A program made the position numbers and the translations under genes. From contig DVIV01000058.1 of assembly GCA_018710985.1 (NCBI GenBank), positions 1 to 37,449 on the forward strand: 37,449 bases of DNA, read 5' to 3'. Under the pieces are notes generated by a model. It made no database searches. It saw only the letters and a list, made by a program, of their open reading frames with translations, and had not been told where the DNA came from. Below, piece by piece: positions 20,060 to 28,666 of this stretch. Source of the DNA: Candidatus Limiplasma pullicola. Its GTDB lineage: Bacteria > Bacillota > Clostridia > Christensenellales > Aristaeellaceae. Positions within the stretch are counted from its first letter, which is position 1. Each line of letters begins with the position of its first letter.

Positions 20060-20566
20060 ATGGAACGTCACATCTTTTTGGTGGGTATGCCCGGCAGCGG
20101 AAAAAGTGCCCTGGGGCGCCGCGTGGCCCAAAAGCTGCAGATCCCCTATCTGGATACGGACGTCTATCTGACCGAAACCACGGGCATGAATACCGCGCAG
20201 CTCTATACCACCTTTGGTGAGCAGGCCTTCCGCGACGGCGAAACGCGCCTATTGCAGCAGCTTGTCAACGCCACGCCGGGTATCATTTCCACCGGCGGCG
20301 GCGTGTGCCTGCGCGAGGAAAACCGGCGCCTGATGCGCAACCATGGCCTGATTGTGCTCATCGACCGCCCCATTGACGACATCATGCTGGATATCCGCGC
20401 CGAAAAACGGCCGTTTCTGGCGCAGAAGGGCCGCGAGGAAATCGAGCGCATCTACAACGAGCGCATGCCGATCTACAAGAGTGCCGCTGATGTGGTGATG
20501 GACAACGGCAACGGCTTCCACAACGGCCTGGCCTCGCTGGAGGAGATCGTGCGGCGGTATGCCTGA
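20060..20566 (+). CDS. aroK: Shikimate kinase
   Basis: A 168-residue P-loop kinase that phosphorylates shikimate in chorismate synthesis. Walker A GMPGSGKSALG (9-19), the shikimate-binding DTDVYL (with the DxD Asp residues), FRDGE (Arg that contacts shikimate), STGGGVCL (the GGG substrate loop) and the lid RPFLAQKGREEIERIYNER are all present, so the enzyme looks active. AAAGGAGG precedes the ATG. It follows the kinase gene by 29 bases. The other shikimate pathway genes are not in the window. Confidence 0.93.
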   Translation: MERHIFLVGMPGSGKSALGRRVAQKLQIPYLDTDVYLTETTGMNTAQLYTTFGEQAFRDGETRLLQQLVNATPGIISTGGGVCLREENRRLMRNHGLIVLIDRPIDDIMLDIRAEKRPFLAQKGREEIERIYNERMPIYKSAADVVMDNGNGFHNGLASLEEIVRRYA

Positions 20567-20578
20567 CGGGAATCCGCC

Positions 20579-20612
20579 CCCGCCTGCCGGAGCCTCCCGG
20601 GAAGCAGGCGGG
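20579..20612 (+). terminator. Hairpin after aroK
   Basis: CCCGCCTGC (20579-20587) pairs with GCAGGCGGG (20604-20612), a 9-bp stem with a 16-base loop, 12 bases after the aroK stop. No real T-tract follows (TTCCGC), so it is a weak intrinsic terminator or an mRNA 3'-end stabiliser. Confidence 0.4.
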
Positions 20613-20659
20613 TTCCGCGCTGTCCTTCGGTTGTTCCCGTTCTCCTAAGAATCCTGCAC

Positions 20660-20684
20660 GCCGGCGGAAGCTCCGCCGGCCTTT
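20660..20684 (+). terminator. Perfect GC hairpin before the MFS gene
   Basis: GCCGGCGGA (20660-20668), loop AGC, TCCGCCGGC (20672-20680) then CTTT. It is a very stable 9-bp stem with a short T-tract. It ends 14 bases before the MFS ribosome site and could be a second terminator for the mutS2-aroK transcript or a leader attenuator of the MFS gene. Confidence 0.45.
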
Positions 20685-20710
20685 GAATGTCTCGGAAAGG
20701 ATGTTCTTAT

Positions 20711-21892
20711 TTGACTGCGCTGTTGATTCTGATTTATGTAGCCTTTATCAGCCTGGGCTTGCCGGATTCGCTGCTGGGGTCGGTCTGGCCTGCCATGCAC
20801 GTCGATCTGGGAGCGGACCTTTCCCTGGCGGGCGTGCTCGGCGCCGTGGTTTGCGCCGGCACGGTGCTCAGCGGGCTGTTCAGCGCACGCCTGATTGCGC
20901 GCTTCGGCACGGCGCGCGTGACCGCCGTGAGCGTGCTGATGACCGCCGCCGCCATGCTGGGAATGGCGCTGAGCCGCTCGTTTGCTTTCACGCTGCTTTT
21001 GTGCGTGCCGCTGGGATTGGGCGGCGGTGCGGTAGACGCGGCGCTCAACAACTTCGTGGCCCTTCACTATCGCGCGCAGCACATGAACTGGCTGCACTGC
21101 TTTTGGGGGCTGGGCGCCACGCTGGGGCCGGCCGTGATCGGCCTGCTGCTACGGCTGACGGGCCAGTGGCGCGGCGGCTATCTGGGGATGGCGGCGGCCC
21201 AATGCGTACTGGCCGCGGTGATGTTTGCCTCGCTGCCGCTATGGCGCAAGGTGGAGGGCGGCACGGCCGGTCGGGACGATGATTCCGGCGCGCGGCCGAT
21301 GCGCCTGCGCGAAGTGCTGGCCCTGCCCCTGGCCGGGCCGGTGCTGGTGTCGCTGCTGGCCTACTGCGGCGCGGAAAGCGTGATGAACCTGTGGTGCGCA
21401 AGCTACCTGGTCGGTGCGCGCGGCATTTCGGCGGACACAGCCGCGTCATGGGTCTCCCTGTTTTTTCTGGGAATTACACTGGGGCGCATGCTGGCGGGTT
21501 TTCTCGCCGCGCGCATGCGCCCGGCGCAGCTCGTGCGGGTCGGCGTCCTCTGTTCCATCGCGGGCATCGCGCTGCTGCTCATGCCGCTGGACGGCCTGCT
21601 GCCGGTCGCCTGCCTGCTGGTCGGGCTTGGGTTTGCGCCTGTCTATCCCTCCATGCTGCACCGCACGCCGGTCATCTTCGGACAGCAGGCCAGCCAGAGC
21701 GTGATGGGCATTCAGATGGCCTTTGCCTACATCGGAAGCACGCTCATGCCCCCTCTGGCCGGTGCGCTGACGCATCTGACAGGCATGGGTTTTCTCCCGC
21801 TTTTCGTGCTGGGACTGGTCGCGGTGCTGCTGATTCTGAGCGAGCATGTGAACCGCCGCCTGTGCGCGAGAGACAGGCAGACGGCTGCATGA
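20711..21892 (+). CDS. Major facilitator superfamily transporter
   Basis: A 393-residue protein with 12 predicted membrane helices. The first helix opens TALLILIYVAFISLGLPDSLLGSVWP, and the helix 2-3 loop carries ARFGTARV in place of the usual G-R-x-G motif. Helix 5 is followed by MNWLHCFWGLGATLGPAVIG, a pattern seen in the FucP/GlcP-type sugar-proton symporters and YfkF-like exporters. The substrate is not determined. The start is probably TTG 20711, because AAAGGA at 20696-20701 is the only good ribosome site. ATG 20687, in frame, would lie directly on the hairpin with no such site. It appears monocistronic, with terminators on both sides. Confidence 0.88.
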   Translation: MTALLILIYVAFISLGLPDSLLGSVWPAMHVDLGADLSLAGVLGAVVCAGTVLSGLFSARLIARFGTARVTAVSVLMTAAAMLGMALSRSFAFTLLLCVPLGLGGGAVDAALNNFVALHYRAQHMNWLHCFWGLGATLGPAVIGLLLRLTGQWRGGYLGMAAAQCVLAAVMFASLPLWRKVEGGTAGRDDDSGARPMRLREVLALPLAGPVLVSLLAYCGAESVMNLWCASYLVGARGISADTAASWVSLFFLGITLGRMLAGFLAARMRPAQLVRVGVLCSIAGIALLLMPLDGLLPVACLLVGLGFAPVYPSMLHRTPVIFGQQASQSVMGIQMAFAYIGSTLMPPLAGALTHLTGMGFLPLFVLGLVAVLLILSEHVNRRLCARDRQTAA

Positions 21893-21901
21893 GGGCATTG
21901 A

Positions 21902-21938
21902 AAAAGCCGGCGCGGTTTTGCGAATCGCGCCGGCTTTT
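21902..21938. terminator. Bidirectional terminator between the MFS gene and the VTC operon
   Basis: AAAAGCCGGCGCG (21902-21914) and CGCGCCGGCTTTT (21926-21938) form a 13-bp stem with an 11-base loop. A and T tracts flank both sides, so it can end transcription from either strand. It lies between two convergent stop codons. Confidence 0.85.
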
Positions 21939-21939
21939 G

Positions 21940-22644
21940 TTATTCAAAGTTTTCAAAGCGCCTGCACCAGACGTACTTCGAAATAGCGCTGTTTTGCGCG
22001 CCTTTGACATAGGTGCAGAGCAGGTCCCGGATGTAGGGCGGCATCACGCGGTTGAATTTGACCTCCAGAATCATCTCGTCATGATCGAATGTGGGGACGG
22101 TGGGCACATAGGGGTTGAAGATATCGATGGAGCCAAGACCCGTGTGCAGCTGCTTATCAAAGGTGATGCGCACTTCCTCGGCGGGATGCACATACGCCTC
22201 GCGCACATAGTCTACGATGACCACAGGATGCAGGCCGTTGATCGCCATTTCCCGGTAGACGTCGCGCAGCAAGCCGCTTCGCGTGCGCTCCAGACCCGTA
22301 GGGTCGGCGGCGATGAGCTGCTCGGCCAGAAGCTTGGGAATGGCGATGGAACGCTTGGAGATCAGCTGGCCCACCTTGGTTTTGCACTCCATGCGAATGA
22401 GTTTGTCCGAAAAGTTGTAGATGCGGATGCGGAACTTGTCGCGGTCCTTGACGCCGTTGATCTTGTCCAGCAGGGCGTCGTTGAAGCGCGTATCGAAGTA
22501 GAGCGAACGGATGTGGTATTCGTTGTTCTCATCGCCGTTCCGATCGCGCCAGAGCACCCGGTCCAGCGCCCGGCTGAGCACCTGGTATTCCAGCGGCGAT
22601 ATGAAGAACTTCAGCTCATGCCGCAGAGGTACGGAAATCGCCAT
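21940..22644 (-). CDS. VTC-domain protein (polyphosphate polymerase type)
   Basis: A 234-residue cytosolic protein made of a VTC domain alone. In yeast VTC4 this fold, a tunnel of basic residues, makes polyphosphate from ATP. The tunnel-type residues are visible: RHELKF (R8, E10, K12), DKFRIRIYN (K70, R72, R74), MECKTK (E86, K88, K90), LISKRS (K97, R98) and ILEVKFN near the end. These support catalytic competence, but bacterial VTC-only proteins are rarely tested. SD AAAGGAGGA lies before the ATG. It is the last gene after DUF4956, 14 bases away. The membrane neighbour may supply localisation. Confidence 0.88.
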   Translation of the reverse strand: MAISVPLRHELKFFISPLEYQVLSRALDRVLWRDRNGDENNEYHIRSLYFDTRFNDALLDKINGVKDRDKFRIRIYNFSDKLIRMECKTKVGQLISKRSIAIPKLLAEQLIAADPTGLERTRSGLLRDVYREMAINGLHPVVIVDYVREAYVHPAEEVRITFDKQLHTGLGSIDIFNPYVPTVPTFDHDEMILEVKFNRVMPPYIRDLLCTYVKGAQNSAISKYVWCRRFENFE

Positions 22645-22658
22645 GGCGTTTTCCTCCT

Positions 22659-23357
22659 TTACGCGCCGACCTCGCTCTGGCAGGCGACCAGCGTGGCGTC
22701 ATGGACACCCTCGATATCCAGCATGCGGGTGACCACCTCGGTGCGCTCGCTGATGCGCACCTCATAGGTCATCTCCGCGCCCGCGCGAGTGAGGGTCTTG
22801 GAGCGCAGCTTGCTGCTGCGCACGCTGCGGTTGAGCTCGCTCTGGATGGCCGCCTCGCAGAACTCGTCATAGTGCACCACCAGCAGATAAGCGTTGGGCG
22901 TGGTGAGCTTGGCAAAGGAAATCACGAACATCAGGATGGCGATGCACAGCACCACGATCACCGCGATCAAATGCAGACCTGCGCCCAGCAGGATGCCCAT
23001 CGTCAGCGCCCAGAACATATAGGCCGTGTCCAGCGGGTCCTTGACGGCGGTACGGAAACGCACGATGCTCAACGCACCCACCATGCCCATGGAAAGCGCG
23101 ATATCGTTTTTGATGCACATGACCACAGGGGTGGTGATGAGGGTGAGCATGATCAGCGTCAGTGTAAACGAAGGGCTATAGAGCACGCCGCGATACGTCT
23201 TTCGGTAGACGATGGCAATTACAATACCGATCAGAAATCCCAGTCCCAGCGCGATAAACAGGTCGCTGGGCACGATGGATTTGAACTGAGCAGCCAGGCC
23301 CGTGGCCTCAACGATGGAGCTGGCGCTGGTGGCAAGGGACAGGGCGGTGGATGTCAT
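22659..23357 (-). CDS. DUF4956 membrane protein
   Basis: A 232-residue protein of the DUF4956 family, which usually accompanies VTC and CotH genes. About four membrane segments lie between residues 30 and 150: IALGLGFLIGIVIAIV, SFTLTLIMLTLITTPVVM, MFWALTMGILLGAGLHLIAVIV and VLCIAILMFVISFA. The conserved loop is GMVGALSIVRFRTAVKDPLD (about 92-111). The C-terminal 75 residues are soluble and ferredoxin-like. No activity is established for the family. It could anchor the VTC enzyme or export its product. A perfect AAGGAGGT site and a strong promoter precede the ATG. Confidence 0.88.
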   Translation of the reverse strand: MTSTALSLATSASSIVEATGLAAQFKSIVPSDLFIALGLGFLIGIVIAIVYRKTYRGVLYSPSFTLTLIMLTLITTPVVMCIKNDIALSMGMVGALSIVRFRTAVKDPLDTAYMFWALTMGILLGAGLHLIAVIVVLCIAILMFVISFAKLTTPNAYLLVVHYDEFCEAAIQSELNRSVRSSKLRSKTLTRAGAEMTYEVRISERTEVVTRMLDIEGVHDATLVACQSEVGA

Positions 23358-23390
23358 GGGCGGGTAACCTCCTTCGTGGCTTGAACCAAT

Positions 23391-23419
23391 AGAATACCTG
23401 ACAGCAGGGGCTTTGTCAA
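23391..23419 (-). promoter_or_regulatory. Promoter of the DUF4956-VTC pair
   Basis: On the minus strand TTGACA (23414-23419), a 17-base spacer and TATTCT (23391-23396) stand 34 bases before the DUF4956 start, in the gap after the CotH gene. The pair can therefore be expressed without CotH. Confidence 0.75.
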
Positions 23420-23429
23420 CCGGCGGGGA

Positions 23430-26400
23430 TCAGCCCCATTTTACTCCTTCGGTCACTTTGGCGTCGGGGGGCAGCTCCGGCTTGGGACCAAAGTAGATGA
23501 GCATCTGATCATCGGTAAGCTCCCATTTTTCCTGCACCATTTCATAGAAATAGGTGGGGCGCTTCTTGAGGACGTTGCGCGTGTAGTCCAGACGGGTGTT
23601 CCAGTAGCGCATCGCGCCCTCCGGCGTGGTGGGCGAATCCATGTTGATGTTCTTGTCGTTCTCCTCGGCCCAGCGCGCAAAGTGCAGCGACATTTCCGGC
23701 TCCAGGGTAGCGGCCATCTCGTCAAAGAGCTCCGTCATAAACTCGGTGGTGAACACCTGATAGATCTCGCCCAGACGGGTGAGGAACTTGTGGAGCATCT
23801 CCTCGTTTTCCAGCAGCTTGCGGATCAGCGTGTTATTGATGTTCTGCTGGCCTGCGCCCGATTCCTTCAGGTAGCTGGTGGGACTGTCAAAGCCGGACTG
23901 GAACAGGCCGTAGTCCGCGTCGTAGAAAATCCACTTCCACTTCTGCCCCTCCCCGTCCAGCTTGTAGAAGCGGATGTTGCCGGGGTCGGAGTTGCCGAAG
24001 AACATCTCAAAGGCCATGTAGTCGAAGTAGTTGTCCACGTCGATGTTGTCCAGGATGTACTGCAGATCCTCCTCGTTGGTGCCGGGCGAGGACGCCTCCA
24101 CCTTCTTGATCATGGCCTTGTATTCCTGATTGCTGCCATAATTGACGGTGCCGCTGGCCTCCAGAATGTCCATGTTGTCGGCCTCCTCCAGCGAGAGGCC
24201 CTCGTGCTGTGCGACAAAGAAGCGGTCCACGCGCTCGCGCAGGTTGTAATGGCCCCAGTACACGCCGTTGAGGTAGACCACCACGGGCCTCCATTCCTGG
24301 TAGAGCACGTCGCTGGGATTGTCGCTGACCTCGTTGAAGCGCTTGATCAGCTGGCTCTGGAACGCGTCGTTGAAGCGCGTCCACACGCTGTCGTTGCCGC
24401 CCATGCGCAGCACAAAGCTCTTGTACTGGGTGAAGGGCAGGTCCTCAAAGAGCTGCGCGTCAAAATACTTATTGCCGTACTTGGCCTTGGCGCGCACCTT
24501 GAAGGTCTTTTGCGGCATATCCAGGCTGTACTGGCCCTGCAGGCCGAACTCGCAGTCCTGGTCAATGAGGGTATTGCCCTCCTTGTCGTAAAACTCCACA
24601 TGTCCGGGACGCGCTTCCTTGCCGACCGTGCGGTAAAGCGGGTATTCGCCCGTGGTCAGCTTGAAGGGCAGCTTGCCGGGCTCCTTGTAGAGCTCGCCGC
24701 CAATGGCCAGCATGCCGTCCTCCTCATTCCACAGCTCGTCGGGTTCGGTGACCAGGCTGACGATGGGGAACGCGTGATAGAGGTTCATCAGGTAGGTGGC
24801 AGTCACGGTTTCGCTGGGCTGCAGCGTTCCGCTGGGGTCGAATGCGCGGGCGCGCAGCACGGTCACCTTGTTGAAGGTCAGGGTATCACCTTCGTAGCGG
24901 ATGCCGTTTTCCTCCGTGGGAATGGAGGCGTCGGTGGTGTAATAGACCACGGTGCCCTCCGGCACATTGATGGTCACTTCGATTTCGCCTTTATATTCGC
25001 CGCCGGGCAGGGACAGGGAGGGATTTTCGGTATAGCCGTAGTATCCCGAGCCGTTTTCCGCGCCGGGCGTGGGAACGTCGTAGTAATAAAAGCCGCTCTG
25101 GCCAAGAGTGCGGCCGTAGCTGTGGTCTGTGGGGATGAGGCTCAAAGGGATGCGGTCCAAAACGCGGCCCGTCGGGTCGCAAAAGGAAATGGTTTCGCCG
25201 CCCGCACGGGCAATGGAAAAATTGGCATGCAAATCCGTAATGGTAGACAATTCCGCCTGTCCGTCGAGATAAATGATCTTGTATTCGCCCGGCGCAATGG
25301 CAGTTCCCTGGGGGAACTGCCATTTGCGCGGGCGACCGAGATCGTCGCTCAGGCCGTAGTTGCTGAGATCCACGGTCTGGTCGGACGTATTGTAAAGCTC
25401 CACATAATCGGTGGTAATCGCAGCGGGACCCAGCCCTATGGTGTCGTTGGAGGCCATGACCTCGCTGATGATGACGCCGGTGGGGTTATAGGCGCGGATC
25501 AGCTCGTCGCTGCGCGCCTGCCCCTGGGCATTGTTGGGCTGGCCGGGCGTGCTGAGCTCAAACAGCTTCCATTCGCCCGTGTCGCTGCGGCCGTAGGAAT
25601 AGTCCTCCGGCACATTTTCGATGCTCACACGGTCCACCAGGCGGCCATAGCTGTCGCTGAGCACGATGCTTTCTCGCTCGGCGGAGATGGAGAAATTGGT
25701 ATGAGGCACGCCGTTTTCCTGCAGCTTGTCCTTGCCGGAGCAGTACACCAGATAGTAGCCGTTCGCCGGTATGGTTGCGCCGTCCGGGAAGCGCCACTTG
25801 GTTGGCTTATTCTCCTTGTCGCTCAGATAATAGCCGGTCAGGGAAATGGGGCTGTCGGTGCTGTTCTTCAGCTCCACCCAGTCCACAATCTCGCCGTCCT
25901 CGTCGGGGATGCCCACCTTGGGGTCGGGGCACACCTCGTTGATGACCAGCGCGCCGCTCTCCACCGAATTGGCCGAGCGATATTCCACAAAGCCTTCTTC
26001 GGTGTTTTCATAGCCGGGGCTGTAGTAGGTGGTAGTCTCGTAGTGGCGCACGCCGTCCTCGTCGATGCCTGTGAGCGCATAGCTGGTATCCGCCGTCAGC
26101 GTGGGCGTGGCCAACTCGTCGATGAGGTACATATCGGGGTCATACAGGTAGAGGTGGTCGCCTGCCGAAGAAATCTTGAACTTGCCGTGGAAGGGCTTGG
26201 ACGGGTCCAGCTGATAGCTGTCGCTGGCAAAGACGATCACACGCTCCCCCGCCTTGAGCGTATAGCTTGGGAAGGGGAAGGTGATGCGGTCCGTACGGTT
26301 GGTGAGCATCACGCCTTCCATGTCCAGATCCGCGCCTGTGCCGTTGTACAATTCCAGCCAGTCGTTGAACTCGCCGTTTTCGTCCGGTACGGCGCTGTTG

Positions 26401-26651
26401 TTGGCAGCCATCACCTCGCTGATGACCAGGCCGTCAAACCGGCTCCCGCCGACCCGTCTGCCCGCTTCCTTGGGGCTGACGATGTAAATCAAGATCAGCA
26501 GCGCCGAAAACAATAGCAGCAGCGGCAGCACCTTTTGCAGCTGGCTTTTGCGCTTTTTGGGCGCGTAGTCCTTGCGCGGCCTCGGCGCATTGGGCGTGGC
26601 GGGGTCCGTGCGCGTGGGACGGCGCTCCTGCTGCGGCGTGTTGTACTGCAT
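23430..26651 (-). CDS. CotH-family kinase with three lamin-tail domains
   Basis: A 1073-residue membrane-anchored surface protein. Residues 1-40 are polar and cytoplasmic, 41-59 form a membrane segment, and the rest is outside. Three lamin-tail domains start at about 74, 230 and 385, each opening with a strand such as GLVISEVMAANN, ALVINEVCPDP or GVIISEVMASND and each containing a D-(W/Y)-(L/V)-E-L-(Y/K)-N pattern. A CHB/HEX-C-type beta-sandwich follows (about 545-630, VVYYTTDASIP). The CotH kinase domain comes last (about 650-1040), with VVVYLNGVYWGHYNLRERVDRFF and WKWIFYDADYGLF, resembling the CotH/Fam20-like Mg-binding region. CotH proteins phosphorylate Ser or Thr of surface or coat proteins. 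It is the first gene of the CotH/DUF4956/VTC set. Confidence 0.88.
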   Translation of the reverse strand: MQYNTPQQERRPTRTDPATPNAPRPRKDYAPKKRKSQLQKVLPLLLLFSALLILIYIVSPKEAGRRVGGSRFDGLVISEVMAANNSAVPDENGEFNDWLELYNGTGADLDMEGVMLTNRTDRITFPFPSYTLKAGERVIVFASDSYQLDPSKPFHGKFKISSAGDHLYLYDPDMYLIDELATPTLTADTSYALTGIDEDGVRHYETTTYYSPGYENTEEGFVEYRSANSVESGALVINEVCPDPKVGIPDEDGEIVDWVELKNSTDSPISLTGYYLSDKENKPTKWRFPDGATIPANGYYLVYCSGKDKLQENGVPHTNFSISAERESIVLSDSYGRLVDRVSIENVPEDYSYGRSDTGEWKLFELSTPGQPNNAQGQARSDELIRAYNPTGVIISEVMASNDTIGLGPAAITTDYVELYNTSDQTVDLSNYGLSDDLGRPRKWQFPQGTAIAPGEYKIIYLDGQAELSTITDLHANFSIARAGGETISFCDPTGRVLDRIPLSLIPTDHSYGRTLGQSGFYYYDVPTPGAENGSGYYGYTENPSLSLPGGEYKGEIEVTINVPEGTVVYYTTDASIPTEENGIRYEGDTLTFNKVTVLRARAFDPSGTLQPSETVTATYLMNLYHAFPIVSLVTEPDELWNEEDGMLAIGGELYKEPGKLPFKLTTGEYPLYRTVGKEARPGHVEFYDKEGNTLIDQDCEFGLQGQYSLDMPQKTFKVRAKAKYGNKYFDAQLFEDLPFTQYKSFVLRMGGNDSVWTRFNDAFQSQLIKRFNEVSDNPSDVLYQEWRPVVVYLNGVYWGHYNLRERVDRFFVAQHEGLSLEEADNMDILEASGTVNYGSNQEYKAMIKKVEASSPGTNEEDLQYILDNIDVDNYFDYMAFEMFFGNSDPGNIRFYKLDGEGQKWKWIFYDADYGLFQSGFDSPTSYLKESGAGQQNINNTLIRKLLENEEMLHKFLTRLGEIYQVFTTEFMTELFDEMAATLEPEMSLHFARWAEENDKNINMDSPTTPEGAMRYWNTRLDYTRNVLKKRPTYFYEMVQEKWELTDDQMLIYFGPKPELPPDAKVTEGVKWG

Positions 26652-26736
26652 GTGAGGGATCGGCCTCCTTTCCTGTGTAGAAAATAACGCGCAGCGGCCT
26701 GCCCGCTCTCAGGGAAAAGGGGCAGGGGCTCTGGTT

Positions 26737-26765
26737 AGTATACCATAAACACGCGGGGTTGGAAA
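26737..26765 (-). promoter_or_regulatory. Promoter of the CotH gene
   Basis: On the minus strand TTTCCA (26760-26765), 17 bases, TATACT (26737-26742), 86 bases before the CotH start codon. The leader contains a GC-rich stretch (about 26695-26730) with CCTGCCCC/GGGCAGG-type self-complementarity. The ribosome site GAAAGGAGG is near the start. Confidence 0.6.
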
Positions 26766-26807
26766 CGCCCAAATTGTATCAGTTTTTTGCCGGGCCGCCT
26801 GGGATGC

Positions 26808-26841
26808 AAAAAAACGGCGGCCGCATTGCTGCAAGCCGCCG
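26808..26841 (-). terminator. Intrinsic terminator of the sugar ABC importer operon
   Basis: On the minus strand CGGCGGC, a 13-base loop and GCCGCCG (26841 down to 26815) are followed by seven T (26814-26808). It lies 17 bases after the true end of the second permease reading frame at 26858. This supports the view that the gene once ran to 26858 and not to the internal amber. Confidence 0.88.
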
Positions 26842-26857
26842 GCAAAAGCCCGCTGTG

Positions 26858-27688
26858 TTATCCTTTCACCGCGCCGCTGGTGAGGCCCGCGATGAAATAG
26901 CGCTGGAGGAAGATGAACACCACCGTAACCGGCACGGCGCTGACGACGCTGGCGGCCATCATGGCGCCCCAGTTGGTGCTGGCCTAGCCCAGGAAAGTCA
27001 TCACCAGCCCCGAAGCCAGCGTGCGCTTGGCGGTGTCGGTGACCAAAGTCATGGAGTAGAGCAAATCATTCCAGCTCCACACGAAGCCGTAGATGGCGAT
27101 GGATACCATGCCCGGCACCGCCATGGGGAAGATGATCTTCCACATGATGCGGAAATTGCCCGCGCCGTCGATCTTGGCGCTCTCGATGAGCGAGTCGGGC
27201 AGCTGGTCGAAATACGTCTTGAGCGTCCAGGTGCCCACCGGAAGGGTAAAGGCCACGTAGCTGATCATCAGCGCGTAGTAGCTGCCCAGAAGGCCGAGCT
27301 TCTGCATGAGCACGTAGATGGAGAGCAGCAAAATGGCCTGCGGAAACGCCTGACTCATCATAAACAGGCCCATGACGAATTTGCGGCCCCGGTAGCGGAA
27401 CTTGGAGAAGCTGTAGCCCGCGAAGGCGCACACTGCCGTGGCCAGGAAGCTGGAGGAGAAGCTGACCACGAGGCTGTTGAGCAAATAGCGCATGATCTTG
27501 GGATCGGTTACGATGCCGCGCAGGTTGTCCAGCGTCATGGGTCCGGAGAAAAAAGCCAGGCTAAAGGTTTCGGCGGCGGGCTTCAGGGCCGTGTTGATCA
27601 GCCACAGGAGCGGAAGAAATACAAATCCGCCGATCAGAACCACAGACGCCCAGAAGAATACGCGGAAGCCTACGGTTTTTTGAAACAT
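26858..27688 (-). pseudogene. Sugar ABC transporter permease (MalG type) with in-frame amber
   Basis: The frame starts at ATG 27688 (MFQKTVGFRVFFW, after GGGAAGG) and encodes six membrane segments of a CUT1 MalG-type permease. It includes the EAA loop ESAKIDGAGNFRIMWKIIFPMAVPG, which contacts the ATPase. After LVMTFLG the frame meets TAG at 26984-26986. It then continues unbroken for 41 more codons as ASTNWGAMMAAS and LQRYFIAGLTSGAVKG to TAA at 26858, exactly the usual family C-terminus. Related permeases commonly have Gln there, so CAG to TAG is the likely change. The product would lose the last membrane helix. TAG is an ordinary stop elsewhere in the window, for example in ligA. Confidence 0.85.
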
Positions 27689-27702
27689 CCTTCCCGCCCC
27701 CC

Positions 27703-28595
27703 TCAGTCGCTTTCGTTGACCTGACGCAGGTAGACGAAGCTGAAAATGGCCAGCAGCAGCGCCCAGATGGTGCCCACCGTGGCGGCCTTGCCCATGTTCC
27801 AGTTCTTGAAGGCCGTCTTGTAGACCTCGATGGACAGCGTCGTGGTGGCGCGGGCGGGGCCGCCCTGCACCATGGTCCAGGGCAGGTCGAAGTGCTGGAG
27901 GTTGCCGATGGCGCCCAGGATAAGCACCAGCGTCATGATGCCCCGCATGGCCGGTGCGACGATGTGGGCAAACACCTGCCAGTTGTTGGCCCCGTCGATG
28001 CGGGCGGCCTCGATCTGGTCCAAAGACACGCCCTGCAACCCGCCCAGAAGAAAGGCCATGTACCAGGGCAGCATCTGCCAGGTGCGGGCGATCACCACGC
28101 AGCTCAGCCCGTTTCCGTCTGCCCCAGCCATGTCTGCCCTTCGCCACCGCAGGCTTCAATGAGGGCGTTGAGAATGCCGTACTGGCCGTTGAAGATCCAG
28201 GTCCACAGAAAGCCGATGGCCGTGCCGGGAATGATCCAGTTGACCAGCGTTACGCCGCGCAGAAACTCGCTCCCGCGGAAGCCCTGGTTCAGCACAATTG
28301 CCCAGATCAGCCCCAGGAGAAACGGCAGGGCCGTGGAGAGCAGCACGAACGCCGCGGTGGTCAGCACCGTCTGCCCGAAGTAGGGGTCGGAGAGCACCTT
28401 GGCATAGTTGGCAAGGCCCACGACCTCATAGGTAGGGCGCATGAGCGAGCGGTCCGTAAAGGACATGAAGATGGCGCTGATGAACGGGTAAAGAATGATG
28501 GCCAGAAACATCGCAAGTCCGGGGATGACCAGCAGCACGCCGGTATGGCGGTCGCTCAGTCCCCGCAGGCGCGGCGCGGAATCGCGTTGAAGCAT
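27703..28595 (-). pseudogene. Sugar ABC transporter permease (MalF type) with frameshift
   Basis: The N-terminal part (28595 down to 28104) reads MLQRDSAPRLRGLSDRHTGVLLVIPGLAMFL and runs to TWLGQTETG followed by TGA. The C-terminal part continues in another frame (from about 28107 to 27703) as LSCVVIARTWQMLPWYMAFLLGGLQG, with the EAA loop EAARIDGANNWQVFAHIVAPAMRG, ending YLRQVNESD. Both halves match one MalF-type permease. Adding one base near 28107-28112 would give a 297-residue protein of normal size. The lesion is a single-base loss between the membrane segments, so no functional permease is expected without frameshifting or sequence correction. The stop is 14 bases before the next permease. 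Confidence 0.85.
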
Positions 28596-28620
28596 GGCGG
28601 ACCCTCCTCAAGCATGGGCG

Positions 28621-28650
28621 GGGCGGAAGGGACGCTTCCCCCTTCCGCCC
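28621..28650 (-). promoter_or_regulatory. Intercistronic hairpin between binding protein and permease genes
   Basis: GGGCGGAAGGG (28621-28631) pairs with CCCTTCCGCCC (28640-28650) as an 11-bp stem with an 8-base loop, just after the binding-protein stop and with no T-tract. Such hairpins usually protect the binding-protein mRNA and lower expression of the downstream permeases. Confidence 0.55.
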
Positions 28651-28666
28651 ATGGAACCGGGTTTCC

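Noticed and set aside
28104-28131. Programmed frameshifting in the MalF-type permease
   Set aside because: No slippery heptamer or downstream pseudoknot is visible at the junction (ACGGGCTGAGC), and the neighbouring permease is also damaged.
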